From the NCBI GenBank assembly GCA_036365145.1, contig JAEOAD010002279.1, positions 4,087,001 to 4,151,000 on the forward strand: DNA of 64,000 bases, written 5' to 3'. Every line of letters starts with the position of its first letter. Position 1 is the stretch's first letter. The notes under the pieces were generated by a model. That model saw only the letters and a program-made list of their open reading frames with translations, was not told where the DNA came from and did no database searches. This document shows positions 21,051-30,422 of this stretch, in pieces. Source of the DNA: Orientallactaga sibirica (Eukaryota > Chordata > Mammalia > Rodentia > Dipodidae). The position numbers were made by a program, and so were the translations under genes.

Positions 21051-21782
21051 GGTTTCTCTTCCCTTCTTCCCCCTGAGAACAAACACCCCAGGACCTTCTC
21101 CCCTGCCCTTGTCCTGGCCGCTTCCCTGCAAAGCCATCAGGGATCCGGGAAAGGTACTGAGGGTGATGAAGCAAAATTTGCAGTTCTGAGCGTCACTTTT
21201 CATCATTCGTGGCTAAAAATAAAGTGTGTGTGCTTGCCTCTGCTCACTGTGGACAGGTTTTGTGGGGCTTCACGGGAGCCACGGCACCTCCTCCCCCAGC
21301 AGGTGTGGCAGGAGCCCCCCTACCCAGCGTGGGGACACGGGTGGGCTTCATACCGTCCACCTTGTCTTGAACAGAACCCTGTGAGGAGGCGGCCCCCCTG
21401 CTTCTCAGATTTGGTTTTGGCACACCAGGGGACACCCACTCCTTTTGCAAATGTGACCGCAGCTGAAATGAGACAGGCCAGCTTTGGAGGATAGCTAGAA
21501 TGCAGAGAGTCAGGGGCTGTAAAGTTAGTTTATCCAGTTAATTTTGTAAATATTGACGGAGCAGAAGTTGTATGCCACGTGACATGACAGAGATGTAGTA
21601 GCTTACCAAAAAGCCACACAACCCTGTCCCTTCTTGAAGGTGCTCACCCTTACGGTAGGGGAGGAGGGGTGGAGGAGGATGTGTTAAGACACGTGAGCCA
21701 CGAGGTCCCACTCCCTTCACGTCCTTCCAGAAGCATCTGGCAAGGCTGAACCACACTTGAGGTTCCTAACCCCCTATAGCAG
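21051..21782. other. Unique sequence, no gene seen
   Basis: A 165-codon plus frame (20997-21494) starts inside the B1 and has no domain I recognise. Confidence 0.4.
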
Positions 21783-22374
21783 ACAGCTTCAGGTTTGCTG
21801 AGATGAACTTCCAGACCAGGCACAGTTATGGAGGAAGGGATTATTTATTGAAGCTTACAGATCCAGGGGCCATTCCATAATGGCAGAAGAAGCTGGCCCT
21901 GCTCTTACAGGACTAGGAAGGGAGAGAGAGAGAAAAGCCACAAGCCCAAAACCACACAGCACAGCACACTTCAGGAACTCCAACTAGGCAGTCTTTTGCA
22001 TATATATATATAATTTTTTTTTTGAGAGAGAGACACAGAGAGGGAGAAGAAGACAGATAGATATGGGCGCGCCAGCAGCCTCTCAGTTGCTGCAAAAGAA
22101 CTCCAGATGTGTGCGCCCCCTTGTGGGCAAGTGCAGCATTGTGCCCTTGTGTCACTTTGCCTCTGGCTAAACGTGGGACCTGGAGATTGGAACTGACGTT
22201 CTTAGGCTTAGCTCAAGTCCACACTTTGGCATATCTTTAGATTGAAATCTCAAACCCACCACAGCACCTTAAGATCCACCCAAGTGACACCGCTTCCAGC
22301 CAGGTGGCTGCAGATGCAAACTACAAACTAATAAAATACTGAATATATTGGGGGCCGTCTATTCAAACTACCAC
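21783..22374 (-). mobile_element. MaLR-type LTR split by a B2 variant
   Basis: The high-coordinate end ctaccaca reads TGTGGTAG on the minus strand. Inside are ggtgctgtggtgggtttga and agatttcaatctaaagatat (minus strand) and an AATAAA near 21849 (reverse of tttatt). This order recalls MaLR LTRs of the MT/ORR1 group. A B2 variant (22008-22212) lies in the middle. The low-coordinate end is not sharply defined, and I found no second LTR. Confidence 0.55.
22008..22212 (-). mobile_element. Long B2 variant with internal insert, head truncated
   Basis: Same extra segment as 18691-18990 (gggcaagtgcagcattgtgcccttg). It stops at ttcttaggctta without the head. It contains ccacaagggggcgc on the minus strand (22113-22126), 13 of 14 with the CTCF core. 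A short (TA)n precedes it. Confidence 0.93.
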
Positions 22375-22536
22375 ACCCTCCATCTCTGTTGCAGTCTTGA
22401 GTTCAGATCCAAGCCCATGAACTCCAGAGCTCACACTCCTCCTGCAGGCTGTGTAGATGCATTCACACTCAGAGTGTGTGTGCCTGTTTTGCATAAATCA
22501 TCCTACGTACTTTCTCTTAAGAAACCTCTGCATTTG

Positions 22537-22854
22537 TGGGCTGGAGAGATGGCTCTGTGGTTAAGGTGCTTGCCTGCAAAGCCTAAGGACCCTGGTTCGA
22601 TTCCCGGGTACCCATGTACGGCCAGATGCACAAGGTGGAGCATGTGTCTGGAGTTTGTTCTTTTTGTTTGTTTGTTTTGTTTTTTGAGGTAGGGTCTCAC
22701 TGTGGCCCAGGCTGACCTGGAATTCACTATGTAGTCTCAGGGTGGCCTTGAACTCACGGCGATCCTCCTACTTCTGCCTCCCGAGTGCTGGGATTAAAGG
22801 CGTGCACCACCATGCCCGGCTGGAGTTTGTTCTTTGGAGTAGCTGGAGGCCTTG

Positions 22855-22856
<2 letters not shown>
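22537..22856 (+). mobile_element. B2-type SINE carrying an inserted B1
   Basis: The head and body run to ggagtttgttcttt, are interrupted by a B1 (22664-22820), then resume at tggagtttgttctttgg through gctggaggccttggc. The outer repeat aaacctctgcatt (about 22521 and 22910) fits its TSD. Confidence 0.95.
22664..22820 (-). mobile_element. B1 SINE nested in a B2
   Basis: Flanked by a perfect 15-bp tggagtttgttcttt (22649-22663 and 22821-22835), which is B2 sequence. The B1 is therefore younger than its host. Confidence 0.97.
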
Positions 22857-22885
<29 letters not shown>

Positions 22886-22912
22886 CACAAAAACAACAAC
22901 AACAAAAAAAAA
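22857..22912 (+). repeat. A-rich tail, (A)n with CAA units
   Basis: About 28 A residues followed by acaacaacaac. It is the expanded tail of the interrupted B2. Confidence 0.95.
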
Positions 22913-23001
22913 CCTCTGCATTCAGCTCACCTTAATATACCTAAAAAAAGAGTCTTCCGTTTCTCTCTCTTCCTCCTTCCCCCTTTTAAAAACAAGTTAT
23001 A

Positions 23002-23198
23002 GGGCTGGAGAGGTGGCTTAGTGGTTAAGACGCATGCCTGCGAAGCCCAAGGACCCAGGTTCGACTCTCCAGGTCCCAGGTAAACCAGATGCACGAGGTG
23101 ACACATGCGTCTGGAGTTCTGTTTGCAGTGGCTAGAGGCCCTGATGCATTCCCCGTACCCCACCCGTCTCAAATAAAATTAAAACAACAACAACAAAT
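23002..23198 (+). mobile_element. B2-type SINE
   Basis: Complete, with a short CT-rich end. The tail (aacaacaacaacaaatt) abuts a B1. Confidence 0.94.
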
Positions 23199-23199
23199 T

Positions 23200-23362
23200 G
23201 CCAGGTGTGGTGGCACACACCTTTAATCCCAGCACTTGGGAAGCAGAGGTGGGAGGAGGATTGTCATGAGTTCAAGGCCACCTGAGACTAGCATGGGTTT
23301 CAGGTCAGCCAGAGTTAGAGCAAGACCCTACCTCGAAAAACCAAAAAAAAAAAAAAAAAAAC
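23200..23362 (+). mobile_element. B1 SINE
   Basis: Complete apart from a small loss around gactacatag (reads gactagcatggg), with an A-run of about 18. Confidence 0.94.
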
Positions 23363-23449
23363 CAGACAGTGGTAGGTAAAGTGGTAGCTGAGGTCTCTGG
23401 AGAGGTGCTAGCATGCTTCATTTTTCTTTCTTTCCCTCTTCCTGTCTTT

Positions 23450-23616
23450 CTTTCATTTATTTATTTTTGTTTTGTTTTCTGAGGTAGGGTCTCGCTCTAG
23501 CTCAGACTGACCTGGAATTCACTCAGTCGTCTCAGGGTGGCCTCGAACTCATGGTGATCCTCCTCCCTCTGCCTCCCAAGTGCTAGGATTAAATGCATGT
23601 GCCACCACACCCGACT
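23450..23616 (-). mobile_element. B1 SINE, first of a duplicated pair
   Basis: Ends tgctaggattaaatgcatgtgccaccacacccgact rather than the usual gctgggattaaagg. The same odd wording recurs exactly 180 bases downstream. Confidence 0.95.
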
Positions 23617-23629
23617 TTTATTTTACTTT

Positions 23630-23796
23630 TTTTTTTTTTTTTTGTTTTTTTTGGTTTTTCAAGGTAGGGTCTCACTCTGGTCCAGGCTGACCTGGAATTA
23701 GCTATGTAGTCTCAGGGTGGCCTCGAACTCATGGCGATTCTCCTACCTCTGCCTCCCGAGTGCTAGGATTAAATACGTGCGCCACCATGCCCGACT
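23630..23796 (-). mobile_element. B1 SINE, second of a duplicated pair
   Basis: Shares the private tgctaggattaaat and the following cccgacttttattttactttt with the copy before it. Local duplication explains this better than two insertions. Confidence 0.95.
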
Positions 23797-23827
23797 TTTA
23801 TTTTACTTTTTTATTTTATTTTTTAAA

Positions 23828-23946
23828 TAATGGACAGAATCTGGACAGGGTCTTATTACGTTGCTCAAGCTGGTCTCAAATTCTTGGCTCCAGCAATACG
23901 CCTGACTCAGCCTCCTGGGACTACAGGTGTGTGTCACTGTGCACGC
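23828..23946 (-). mobile_element. Old proto-B1 monomer
   Basis: acgttgctcaagctggtctc, tcttggctccagcaatacgcc and gcctcctgggactacaggtg are Alu-like wording from early 7SL-derived SINEs, unlike the B1 copies beside it. Confidence 0.8.
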
Positions 23947-24605
23947 CTGAACCATGTTGTCTTAATCCAGAGCCCGAGGGAGGCCCGTGCATTCATTCTG
24001 CAAGCTGAGCTGCAGTGGAAATGAAAGACGTGTGAGAAAGGCATGTGTGGAGAAGACTAGCCTGTCACTTGGACCTCAGGCATCCCACTTGGGGATTCCT
24101 TGCACTGTTGTCAGGATCTGTTTCAGGTACCTGTGAAAAATTATGGTAATTAATATGTAATTTTGGAATCCCCCGCTGCCTCACAGCAGCTGGTCCAGAT
24201 GTAGGCGGCTGGGACTGTCCATGCGGGAACAAGCGAAGGCTTGTTAGGGGTGTCACTTTGTCCTGCCCTTCGTGTTGTGGGGGAGAATGTTGAGGGCATA
24301 GAACGACAGGAGCTATTTTTACATTGTTCACGTCATGTTTAGAATTGCTGGATATTTGTGGCCGGGTCCCTGTTTGGCCTCAGCTGGGAAGAGAGCTTCC
24401 TGGGCTGCCTGGGCCTGTATGGAAACTTGAGCTCAGACCCCTTGGGTATATGTTGCTTAAAGGCAGAGGGACCTAAAGTGACCTCGAAGTAACCCTGGAT
24501 TTGTGATGAGAGTCAGCTCATTAAGGCCTACATTCTCCTCCATGGCTCTTGGGAGAATGCTGCCCAAGGTGGGCTGTGAGTGTGAGAGGCCACATGCTCA
24601 CTCAT
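23947..24605. other. Unique sequence, no gene seen
   Basis: Contains ttatggtaattaatatgtaa near 24142, AT-rich homeodomain-type sites in otherwise GC-mixed DNA. No exon recognised. Confidence 0.4.
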
Positions 24606-24608
24606 CGC

Positions 24609-24823
24609 CTTATTTATTTTTTAAAGATTTTATTTTTAGTTATTTATTAGAGAGAGAGAGAGAGAGAGAGAATGGGCACGCCAGGGCATCTAGTCACTGC
24701 AAACGAACTCCAGACGCATGCACCACCACGTGCATCTGTCTTACGTGGGACCTGGAGAATTGAACCTGAGTCGTTAGACTTTGCAGGCATATGCCTTAAC
24801 CACTAAGCCATCTCTCCAGCCCC
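24609..24823 (-). mobile_element. B2-type SINE
   Basis: Complete, with a (GA)n of about 12 units. gccttatttatt occurs before (about 24607) and after (about 24828), the likely TSD. Confidence 0.95.
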
Positions 24824-24839
24824 CATGGCCTTATTTATT

Positions 24840-25080
24840 CAATAGATAGTTTCTCAGTTTGACACACATGCTAGATCTTTCCCCAGGTATCTGTGGAATG
24901 ATTATTTTGTGTTTTACCATTCCTCAAGGGTTTATAGTCTAGTCGGGGGAAATGGCAAATAAAACAAAACCTTAAGGTGATTGTGCAAGCCAGACACATG
25001 TGCTTGGCCCTGTGGGAGGTGTGGATGGTAAGGGTGTCACAGGAAGGCCATGGGGCTATGTATGACGAGGCAGAGAAGAG
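24840..25080. mobile_element. Possible ancient mammalian repeat
   Basis: cctcaagggtttatagtctagtcgggg followed by gcaaataaaac recalls a widespread old mammalian repeat whose name I cannot settle. Weak call. Confidence 0.3.
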
Positions 25081-25165
25081 GGCTTGGGTCACATAGGCTA
25101 ATCAGAGGCTGTGTCCTGGATGCAGTGCCCAGTGGTAACTGGCCGGCTTAAAGAACTGAAAATAA

Positions 25166-25312
25166 AGACCTGGTGTGGTGGTACACGCCTTTAATCCCAG
25201 CACTCAGGAGGCAGAGGTAGGAGGATCGCTGTGAGTTCAAGGCCGCCCTGAGACTACGTAGTGAATTCCAGGTCAGCCTGGGCTAGAAGGAGACCCTACC
25301 TTGAAAACAAAC
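25166..25312 (+). mobile_element. B1 SINE
   Basis: Complete, from acctggtgtggtggtacac to ctaccttgaaaac. Confidence 0.95.
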
Positions 25313-25403
25313 AAAAATCTGGAGCATGCATATTTGTGTTTTTTTTGTTGTTGTTGGGCATTACTTACGTATATGCGTACAAGATGTTATAATAATTATA
25401 GTC

Positions 25404-25620
25404 AGGGCTTAGCGGTTAAGGCGTTTGCCTGCAAAGCCAAAGGACCCTGGTTCGATTTCCCAGGACCCACGTAAGCCAGATGCACAAGGTGGCTCATGCG
25501 TCTGGAGTTCGTCTGCTGTGGCTGGAGGCCCTGGCACATTCATTTTTTTTCTCTCTCTCTCTCTCTGCCTCCTTCTCTCACTTAAATAAATAAATAAAAT
25601 ATATAAAAATGCTTAAAAAA
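25404..25620 (+). mobile_element. B2-type SINE, 5' end shortened
   Basis: Begins at cagggcttagcggttaagg, so the first dozen head bases are lost along with part of the A-box. The B-box ggttcgatttcc is nearly intact. The tail is AAATAAATAAATAAAATA. Confidence 0.93.
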
Positions 25621-25687
25621 TAGTTAGTCATTATATCTTATTTCATGACTCGGTTGTGTTCTGGGAATTTTATTTTTTTTTAGGTTG

Positions 25688-25890
25688 CTAAAATTTAATT
25701 TTTATTTATTTGAGAGAGAGAGAAAGGGGGGGGAGGAGAAGGAGGGAAGGAGAATAGGCACACCAGGGCCTCCAGCTACTACAAACAAACTCCAGATGCA
25801 TGTGCCACTTTGTACATCTGGCTTATGTGGGTACTGGGTCCTTAGGCTTCTCAGGCAAGTGCCTTAACCGCTAAGCCATCTCTCTGGGCC
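25688..25890 (-). mobile_element. B2-type SINE
   Basis: Complete but missing the ggggaatcgaacct part. The head is altered to ccatctctctgggcc. Copies of tgggaattt-like target lie at about 25662, 25892 and 26084. Confidence 0.93.
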
Positions 25891-25895
25891 TGGGA

Positions 25896-25937
25896 ATTAA
25901 ATTAATTAATTAATTAATATTATTATTATTATTTTTT
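25896..25937. repeat. (TTAA)n/(TTA)n
   Basis: Six TTAA units pass into TTA units and then into the T-tail of a B1. Confidence 0.95.
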
Positions 25938-26082
25938 TGGTTTTTCAAGGTAGGGTCTCACTCTAGCTCAGACTGACCTGGAATTCACTCTGTATTCTCA
26001 GGGTGACCTTGAACTCACAACGATCCTCCAACCTCTGCCTCTTGAGTGCTGGGACAAAAGGCGTGCGCCACCACGCCGGGCC
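25933..26082 (-). mobile_element. B1 SINE
   Basis: Complete; reads gctgggacaaaaggcgtg in place of gattaaagg. Confidence 0.95.
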
Positions 26083-26166
26083 TGGGAATTTATTTATTTA
26101 TTTTTAACCAAAGTTCACCATCTGAAAAGTTTGTGAGGAAAAACAAAAAGAAAGCCTTGTAAGGGG

Positions 26167-26318
26167 TTCTTGTGGTTTATCTCCCAGCACTCTGGAGGCT
26201 GAGGCAGAAGGGACACCTGTGAGTTCTAGGTGAGTCTGGGCTACCTAGAATACCACAAGGGTTGGGGATGAAGTTAAGTGACAGAGTACTTGTGCCTTCC
26301 CAGCCCTTGATGCGTCAC
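26167..26318 (+). mobile_element. Old B1 followed by ID-like piece
   Basis: ctcccagcactctggaggctgaggcag through to gtctgggctacct is B1. ggttggggatgaagttaagt and agagtacttgtgccttccc is ID-like. This order (B1 then ID) is opposite to the B4-type composite at 63022, so it may be two separate insertions. Confidence 0.65.
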
Positions 26319-26660
26319 ATGGCAGAGATGGGAGCAGCTGTGGCCTTGGCCCTGGGAGTCTGCGCAGTCCTTCTTTGTGGCAGGCCGTACCAGAGCTGGT
26401 TATTGCAAATCAGGGGTTAGACAAACCCACTTCCCGAGTTCTCCTGGGTGTGAGGCTTGGGATTGTCAGGAAGCCTGCTCCCATGTCCTACAGAGAGCAC
26501 AGGGGCCTTGTGCGGCCAGGGTGCAAGGGTGGTTGGCACATCCCTGAGCCGAAGCACAGGAGAGAACAGAAACAGAACCAGAGCAAGTTTCCCGAGGTAG
26601 CGTAACGTGGTAGCTGGTCTGGGAAAGGGCCTCACATCAGCCCATGCCAAAATACTACGC
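26319..26660. other. Unique sequence, no gene seen
   Basis: No exon recognised. Confidence 0.35.
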
Positions 26661-26662
26661 CA

Positions 26663-26858
26663 GGGCTGGAGAAATGGCTTAGTTGGTGAGGTGCTTGCCT
26701 GCAAAGCCAAAGGACCCAGGTTCAGTTTCCCCAGGACCCACATAAGCCAGAGGCACAAGGTGGCATATGCGTCTGGAATTTGTTTGCAGTTGTTAAAGGC
26801 CCTGGTGCACACATATCTCTCTCTCTCTCTCAAATAAATTAATTAATAAAAAATTCTT
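26663..26858 (+). mobile_element. B2-type SINE
   Basis: Complete. Diverged A-box (tggcttagttggtgagg); (CT)n then AAATAAATTAATTAATAAA tail. Confidence 0.94.
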
Positions 26859-26901
26859 AGAAGTCTTTCCCAGACAAACATGCTTTAAAACAAAAAATAA
26901 T

Positions 26902-27069
26902 AGCCGGGTGTGGTGGCTGGCACATGCCTTAATCCCAGCACTCGGGAGGCAGAGGTAGGAGGATCTCCATGAGTTCAAAGTCACCCTGAGACTACATAGT
27001 GAATTCCAGGTCAGCCTGGGCTAGAGCGAGACCCTACCTCGAAAAAAACCAAAAATAAATAAACAAAAA
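26902..27069 (+). mobile_element. B1 SINE
   Basis: Complete, with a small insertion (gtggctggcacatgcc) near its start. Confidence 0.94.
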
Positions 27070-27670
27070 TGCTAGCCCAAGGTGCTCTATGTTCCTGCTG
27101 CTTTTGCGTCTGCATCCCTAAAGACACCCTGTGCACAGGTCCTGGGTAGGCACATGGCCTCTGGGTGGTGGCTGTTCAGATTGGTCACTGCACAGATTTG
27201 GCCTGCTGGGACCCTCCGCTGGAGTGTCCACACCTCTTTGGGAACCGGTGCTGACGCTGGCAGCGCAGGCCTGTCCCTGGCGTGGCATTGTTTGCAGTGG
27301 GTATTCCAAATGTCAAGTTCCCCCTTGACTTGAGCTGAGCAGACGAAACAAAATGGCAGGCAGATTAGAAGGGGCTTGAGAAGCCTTTTAGGATTTGAAA
27401 ACCTTATTTTGTTGACTTTAGGAAGCTGCCGAACTTGGCCCATCTGCCCAGAGCGGGTGGCAGGGAAGGAAGTTTGTGTTCATCATTTATCTGTGACCCT
27501 GGGAGGCTGTGTGTATGCACACCCACACCACACCCACCTACCCCCGTGGGCAAGGGAGCCAGGGTGCACTGGAGCCTCGATGGGATGGGAGTCCAGACCC
27601 ATCTCAGAGTGCGAGAGTAGGGATGGGGCCGGAGCCTAGGAGCTGGGGTCTCCCAGAGCTGTCAAGAGGG
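27070..27670. other. Unique sequence, no gene seen
   Basis: Overlapping frames of 60-118 codons on both strands; none recognised. Confidence 0.4.
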
Positions 27671-27675
27671 GTTGA

Positions 27676-27720
27676 CACTCTTCTGTCTGCCTCTTTCCCT
27701 CTCTCATAAGTAAATAAATT
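27676..27720 (+). mobile_element. B2 3' tail fragment
   Basis: tctgtctgcctctttccctctctcat then aagtaaataaatt is the 3' end of a B2 with no body. Confidence 0.55.
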
Positions 27721-27731
27721 ACATATGTATA

Positions 27732-27734
<3 letters not shown>

Positions 27735-27766
<32 letters not shown>

Positions 27767-27780
27767 CGTGTGTGTGTGTA
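27735..27780 (+). repeat. (TG)n microsatellite
   Basis: Two TG tracts separated by GGCG. Confidence 0.95.
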
Positions 27781-27784
27781 TAAA

Positions 27785-28004
27785 TGACTGGAGAGATGGC
27801 TTAGCGGTGAAGGCGCTTGCTTGGACAGCCAAAGGACCTCGGTTCGATTCCCCAGTACCCACGTAAGCCAGATGCACAAGGTGGTGCATGCGTCTGGAGT
27901 TCATTTGCAGTGGCTGGAGGCCCTGGTGTGACCATTCCCTCCCTCCCTTCCTTTCTCCCTTTCTCTCCCCCCTTTTTCAAATAAATAAAAATATTTTTTA
28001 AAAA
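27785..28004 (+). mobile_element. B2-type SINE with intact Pol III boxes
   Basis: A-box tggcttagcgg at 27797-27807 and B-box ggttcgattcc at 27841-27851 both match the tRNA-type internal promoter. aagaggggttg occurs upstream (about 27663) and downstream (about 28004), but the tail fragment and TG array lie inside it. Confidence 0.95.
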
Positions 28005-28013
28005 AGAGGGGTT

Positions 28014-28168
28014 TGCCGGGCATGGTGGCGCACGCCTTTAATCCCAGCACTTGGGAGGCAGAGGTAGGAGGATCACCATGAGTTCGAGGCTACCCTGAGA
28101 CTACATATTTAATTCCAGGTCAGCCTGGACCAGAGTGAGACCCTACCTCGAAAAATCAAAAAAAAAAA
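28014..28168 (+). mobile_element. B1 SINE
   Basis: Complete; begins right after the gaggggtttg flank of the B2. Confidence 0.95.
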
Positions 28169-28371
28169 GGGGAGGGTTTGCATGGGTCCACGAGATGGGG
28201 GCTATGTTGGCAGTACCCACTCAATCTCATAATTTACTCTGTGTATGCCAGTATATAAAAGGGACTCATATGGCCTACTGTATCATAGTATTGAGAATGG
28301 ACCAGGAGAGATGACAGGGCCCAGGCAAAGGCTTGGAGATCTGGGCTCAACAGTTCCAGGAGAACCTTAGA

Positions 28372-28520
28372 AATGGGCCTGTTTGTTTTCTTTCTATAGA
28401 CAAGCGTCGTGGACACTCAGAGAGGTTTAGTGATGTTCCTAAAGCCACACAGGAAGCGGCGAGGGTGGAATTTGAGCCTTCCTCTGGCCCCCTAGCGCCC
28501 ATACTTGTCTCATGACATCA
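28372..28520 (-). mobile_element. MIR relic
   Basis: ctcagagaggtttagtgatg, then aaagccacacaggaagcgg and gtggaatttgagcc follow the reverse of the MIR core and 5' part. Confidence 0.75.
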
Positions 28521-28982
28521 CACGGGGCTCCTGCTCACTCTTAGTCCTCTTTTAAGGGACTCATTTCTCCCGCCCTTCCCCCAGTCACTTCCTTTTCCTG
28601 CCTGGATTCCCCAGGAATCCCTCTGTGGATGCTACCTCATCCAGCCGGGGAGAAATGGGGAGGGGAGAGTGGCCGAAGCGTCCCCCAGCCCCCCTCGCTG
28701 TTCCCGCAGCACCCTTTCCACGGACTGTGCCAGCAGGCTCCCGAGGACAGGCAGAAACCAGCCTCATGCCTTGTGGGGCCTTTCTGGGTCCCAGGGAGAG
28801 TTTGTGGAATTGAATCTCTGGAAAGATGTGTTTCAAAAGGCTTGGCCCTCCACTGCCAGTGGAAGCCAGCAAGTCCTGCAGGATTCACAGTCAGTCCTCA
28901 GGCCTCCATTCAGGTGGGCCACATTGCATAAAGGTTTCTGATAACAGATCCGGGTCGCCACAGCCCCGAGACTGGAAGGTAG
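28521..28982. other. Unique GC-richer block, no gene seen
   Basis: Many overlapping frames of 60-100 codons on both strands at 28585-28941, the typical pattern of GC-rich non-coding DNA. Confidence 0.4.
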
Positions 28983-29218
28983 CCTCTCTTCTCTTCTCTT
29001 CTCTTCTCTTCTCTTCTCTTCTCTTCTCTTCTCTTCTCTTCTCTTCTCTTCTCTTCTCTTCTCTTCTCTTCTCTTCTCTTCCCTTCCCTTCCCTTCCCTT
29101 CCCTTCCCTCCCCTCCCCTCCCCTCCCCTCCCCTCCCCTCCCCTCTCCTTTCCTTTCCTCTTTTCTTTCCTTTTCTCTCTCCTCTCCTCTTCTTTTCCTT
29201 TTCTTTTTTTCTTTTCTT
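28983..29218 (+). repeat. Pentanucleotide pyrimidine array
   Basis: About 20 (CTCTT) units pass into (CCCTT), then (CCCCT), then irregular CT/TTCC. The order suggests stepwise T-to-C change spread by slippage. It probably grew from the T-tail of the B1 scrap that follows. Confidence 0.97.
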
Positions 29219-29246
29219 TGGTAGTGTCTCACTCTAGCCCTGCTTG
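29219..29246 (-). mobile_element. B1 scrap
   Basis: ggtagtgtctcactctagccctg is the first part of a minus-strand B1. Confidence 0.7.
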
Positions 29247-29424
29247 AAATTTTTGTTTTTTATTACAGAGAGAGAGAAAAAAATGGATGTACCAGGCTCT
29301 CCAGCCACTGTAACCGAACTCCAGATGCATATGCATATACCACCTTATGCATCTGGCTTATGGGGGTTCTGGGGAGTTGAACCTGGGTCTTTAGGCTTTG
29401 CAGGCAAGCTTCTCTCCAGTCCTG
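29247..29424 (-). mobile_element. B2-type SINE
   Basis: Has a small tandem atgcatatgcatat in the middle and a deletion in the head (gcaagcttctctccagtcc). Confidence 0.92.
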
Positions 29425-29804
29425 GCTTTTCTTTTCTTCCCTGCTCTTCACACACTTAGGCACAAGTGCCTTTTGTCCCCAGAAGCGCGGCTTCCTTAGT
29501 ACCCGTTCTAGAAGCATTGGTGAGATGAGTAAATTTGCTGTGTTTATGCCAGGGAGATGAAACATCGGTGGCGTGAGGAGGAGGCGTGCTGTGGAGGCTG
29601 GGTGCTGGCAGCAGCTTACCCGTGTGCCTTTAATTTTGAAAGCAAGGCACTTCCCCTCTCAGTGGGACTTCGCTAACAGAGCCGCCTCTTGTGTCCAGGT
29701 GTCCTGCAAACAGAGGCCAGAGCTGGCCGAGGCCCTTGGAGCTGTGGCCTTGGTTGAGTCAGAGCTGATGAGTGGACTCTCCTGTTTCCATTTCCAGGTC
29801 CAAA
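29425..29804. other. Unique sequence, no gene seen
   Basis: No exon recognised. It leads into the LINE scrap at 29805. Confidence 0.4.
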
Positions 29805-29940
29805 ACAACAGGATGAAATTTAATAGGCATAAATGTAAAGTCACATATGTGGGTTCACCCAACCCCAAAAAAATCATCTCGCAGGCACAGGGTAAGGCAG
29901 GTTCATTTAACAGCAAGTGAGAAAGTGGTCCTCAGATCCA
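29805..29940 (+). mobile_element. CR1/L3-type LINE fragment
   Basis: A short plus-strand stretch translates as NRMKFNRHKCKVTYVG, like the MKFNxxKCKVxxxG motif of the reverse transcriptase of CR1/L3 LINEs. The following DNA (gttcacccaaccccaaaaaaa... aacagcaagtgagaaagtgg) keeps the expected wording loosely. Only a small piece remains, so it is a fossil and not active. Confidence 0.5.
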
Positions 29941-30049
29941 CCTGTGTGCCGGGAGTTGGCCATTACTGAGAGAAAGCAACACAGGCTGGCTGTGCTGTGT
30001 CACAGCCACGAAGAGAATGGCGACGCTGTCATTATCAAGAACTGATACT

Positions 30050-30281
30050 GGGGCTGGAGAGATGGCTTAGAGGTTAAGGTGCTCGCCTGCAAAGCCAGAG
30101 GACCCAGGTTCAATTCCCCAGGACCCACATAAGCTGGGTGCACAAGGTGGCGCATATGTCTGGAGTTTGTTTGCAGTGGCTGGAAGCCCTGGCTTGCCCA
30201 TTTTCTCTCCCTCCCTCTCTCTCTCTCGCTCTCTCGCTCTCTCTCTCCCCCCTCCCTCTCCCCCTCTTTCCCTCTGTCAAA

Positions 30282-30324
<43 letters not shown>

Positions 30325-30333
30325 ATTTTTAGA
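30050..30333 (+). mobile_element. B2-type SINE, left arm of inverted pair
   Basis: Complete, with B-box ggttcaattcc, an enlarged CT-rich region and a tail of about 11 AAAT units. Confidence 0.95.
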
Positions 30334-30383
30334 AAAAGGATGAGGGTTCCAGGCATGCAGTATTGGTTTGTTTGTTGGTTTGC

Positions 30384-30387
30384 CTAT

Positions 30388-30422
<35 letters not shown>

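Noticed and set aside
27785..27860. tRNA gene suggested by A-box and B-box
   Set aside because: The head belongs to a B2 SINE and does not fold into a canonical tRNA; there is no anticodon arm of proper form.
28585..28941. Cluster of overlapping frames on both strands
   Set aside because: Frames on both strands over the same GC-rich stretch with no shared domain is the chance pattern.
29573..29920. 115-codon plus frame as a gene
   Set aside because: Only its last third resembles anything, and that is a LINE fossil.
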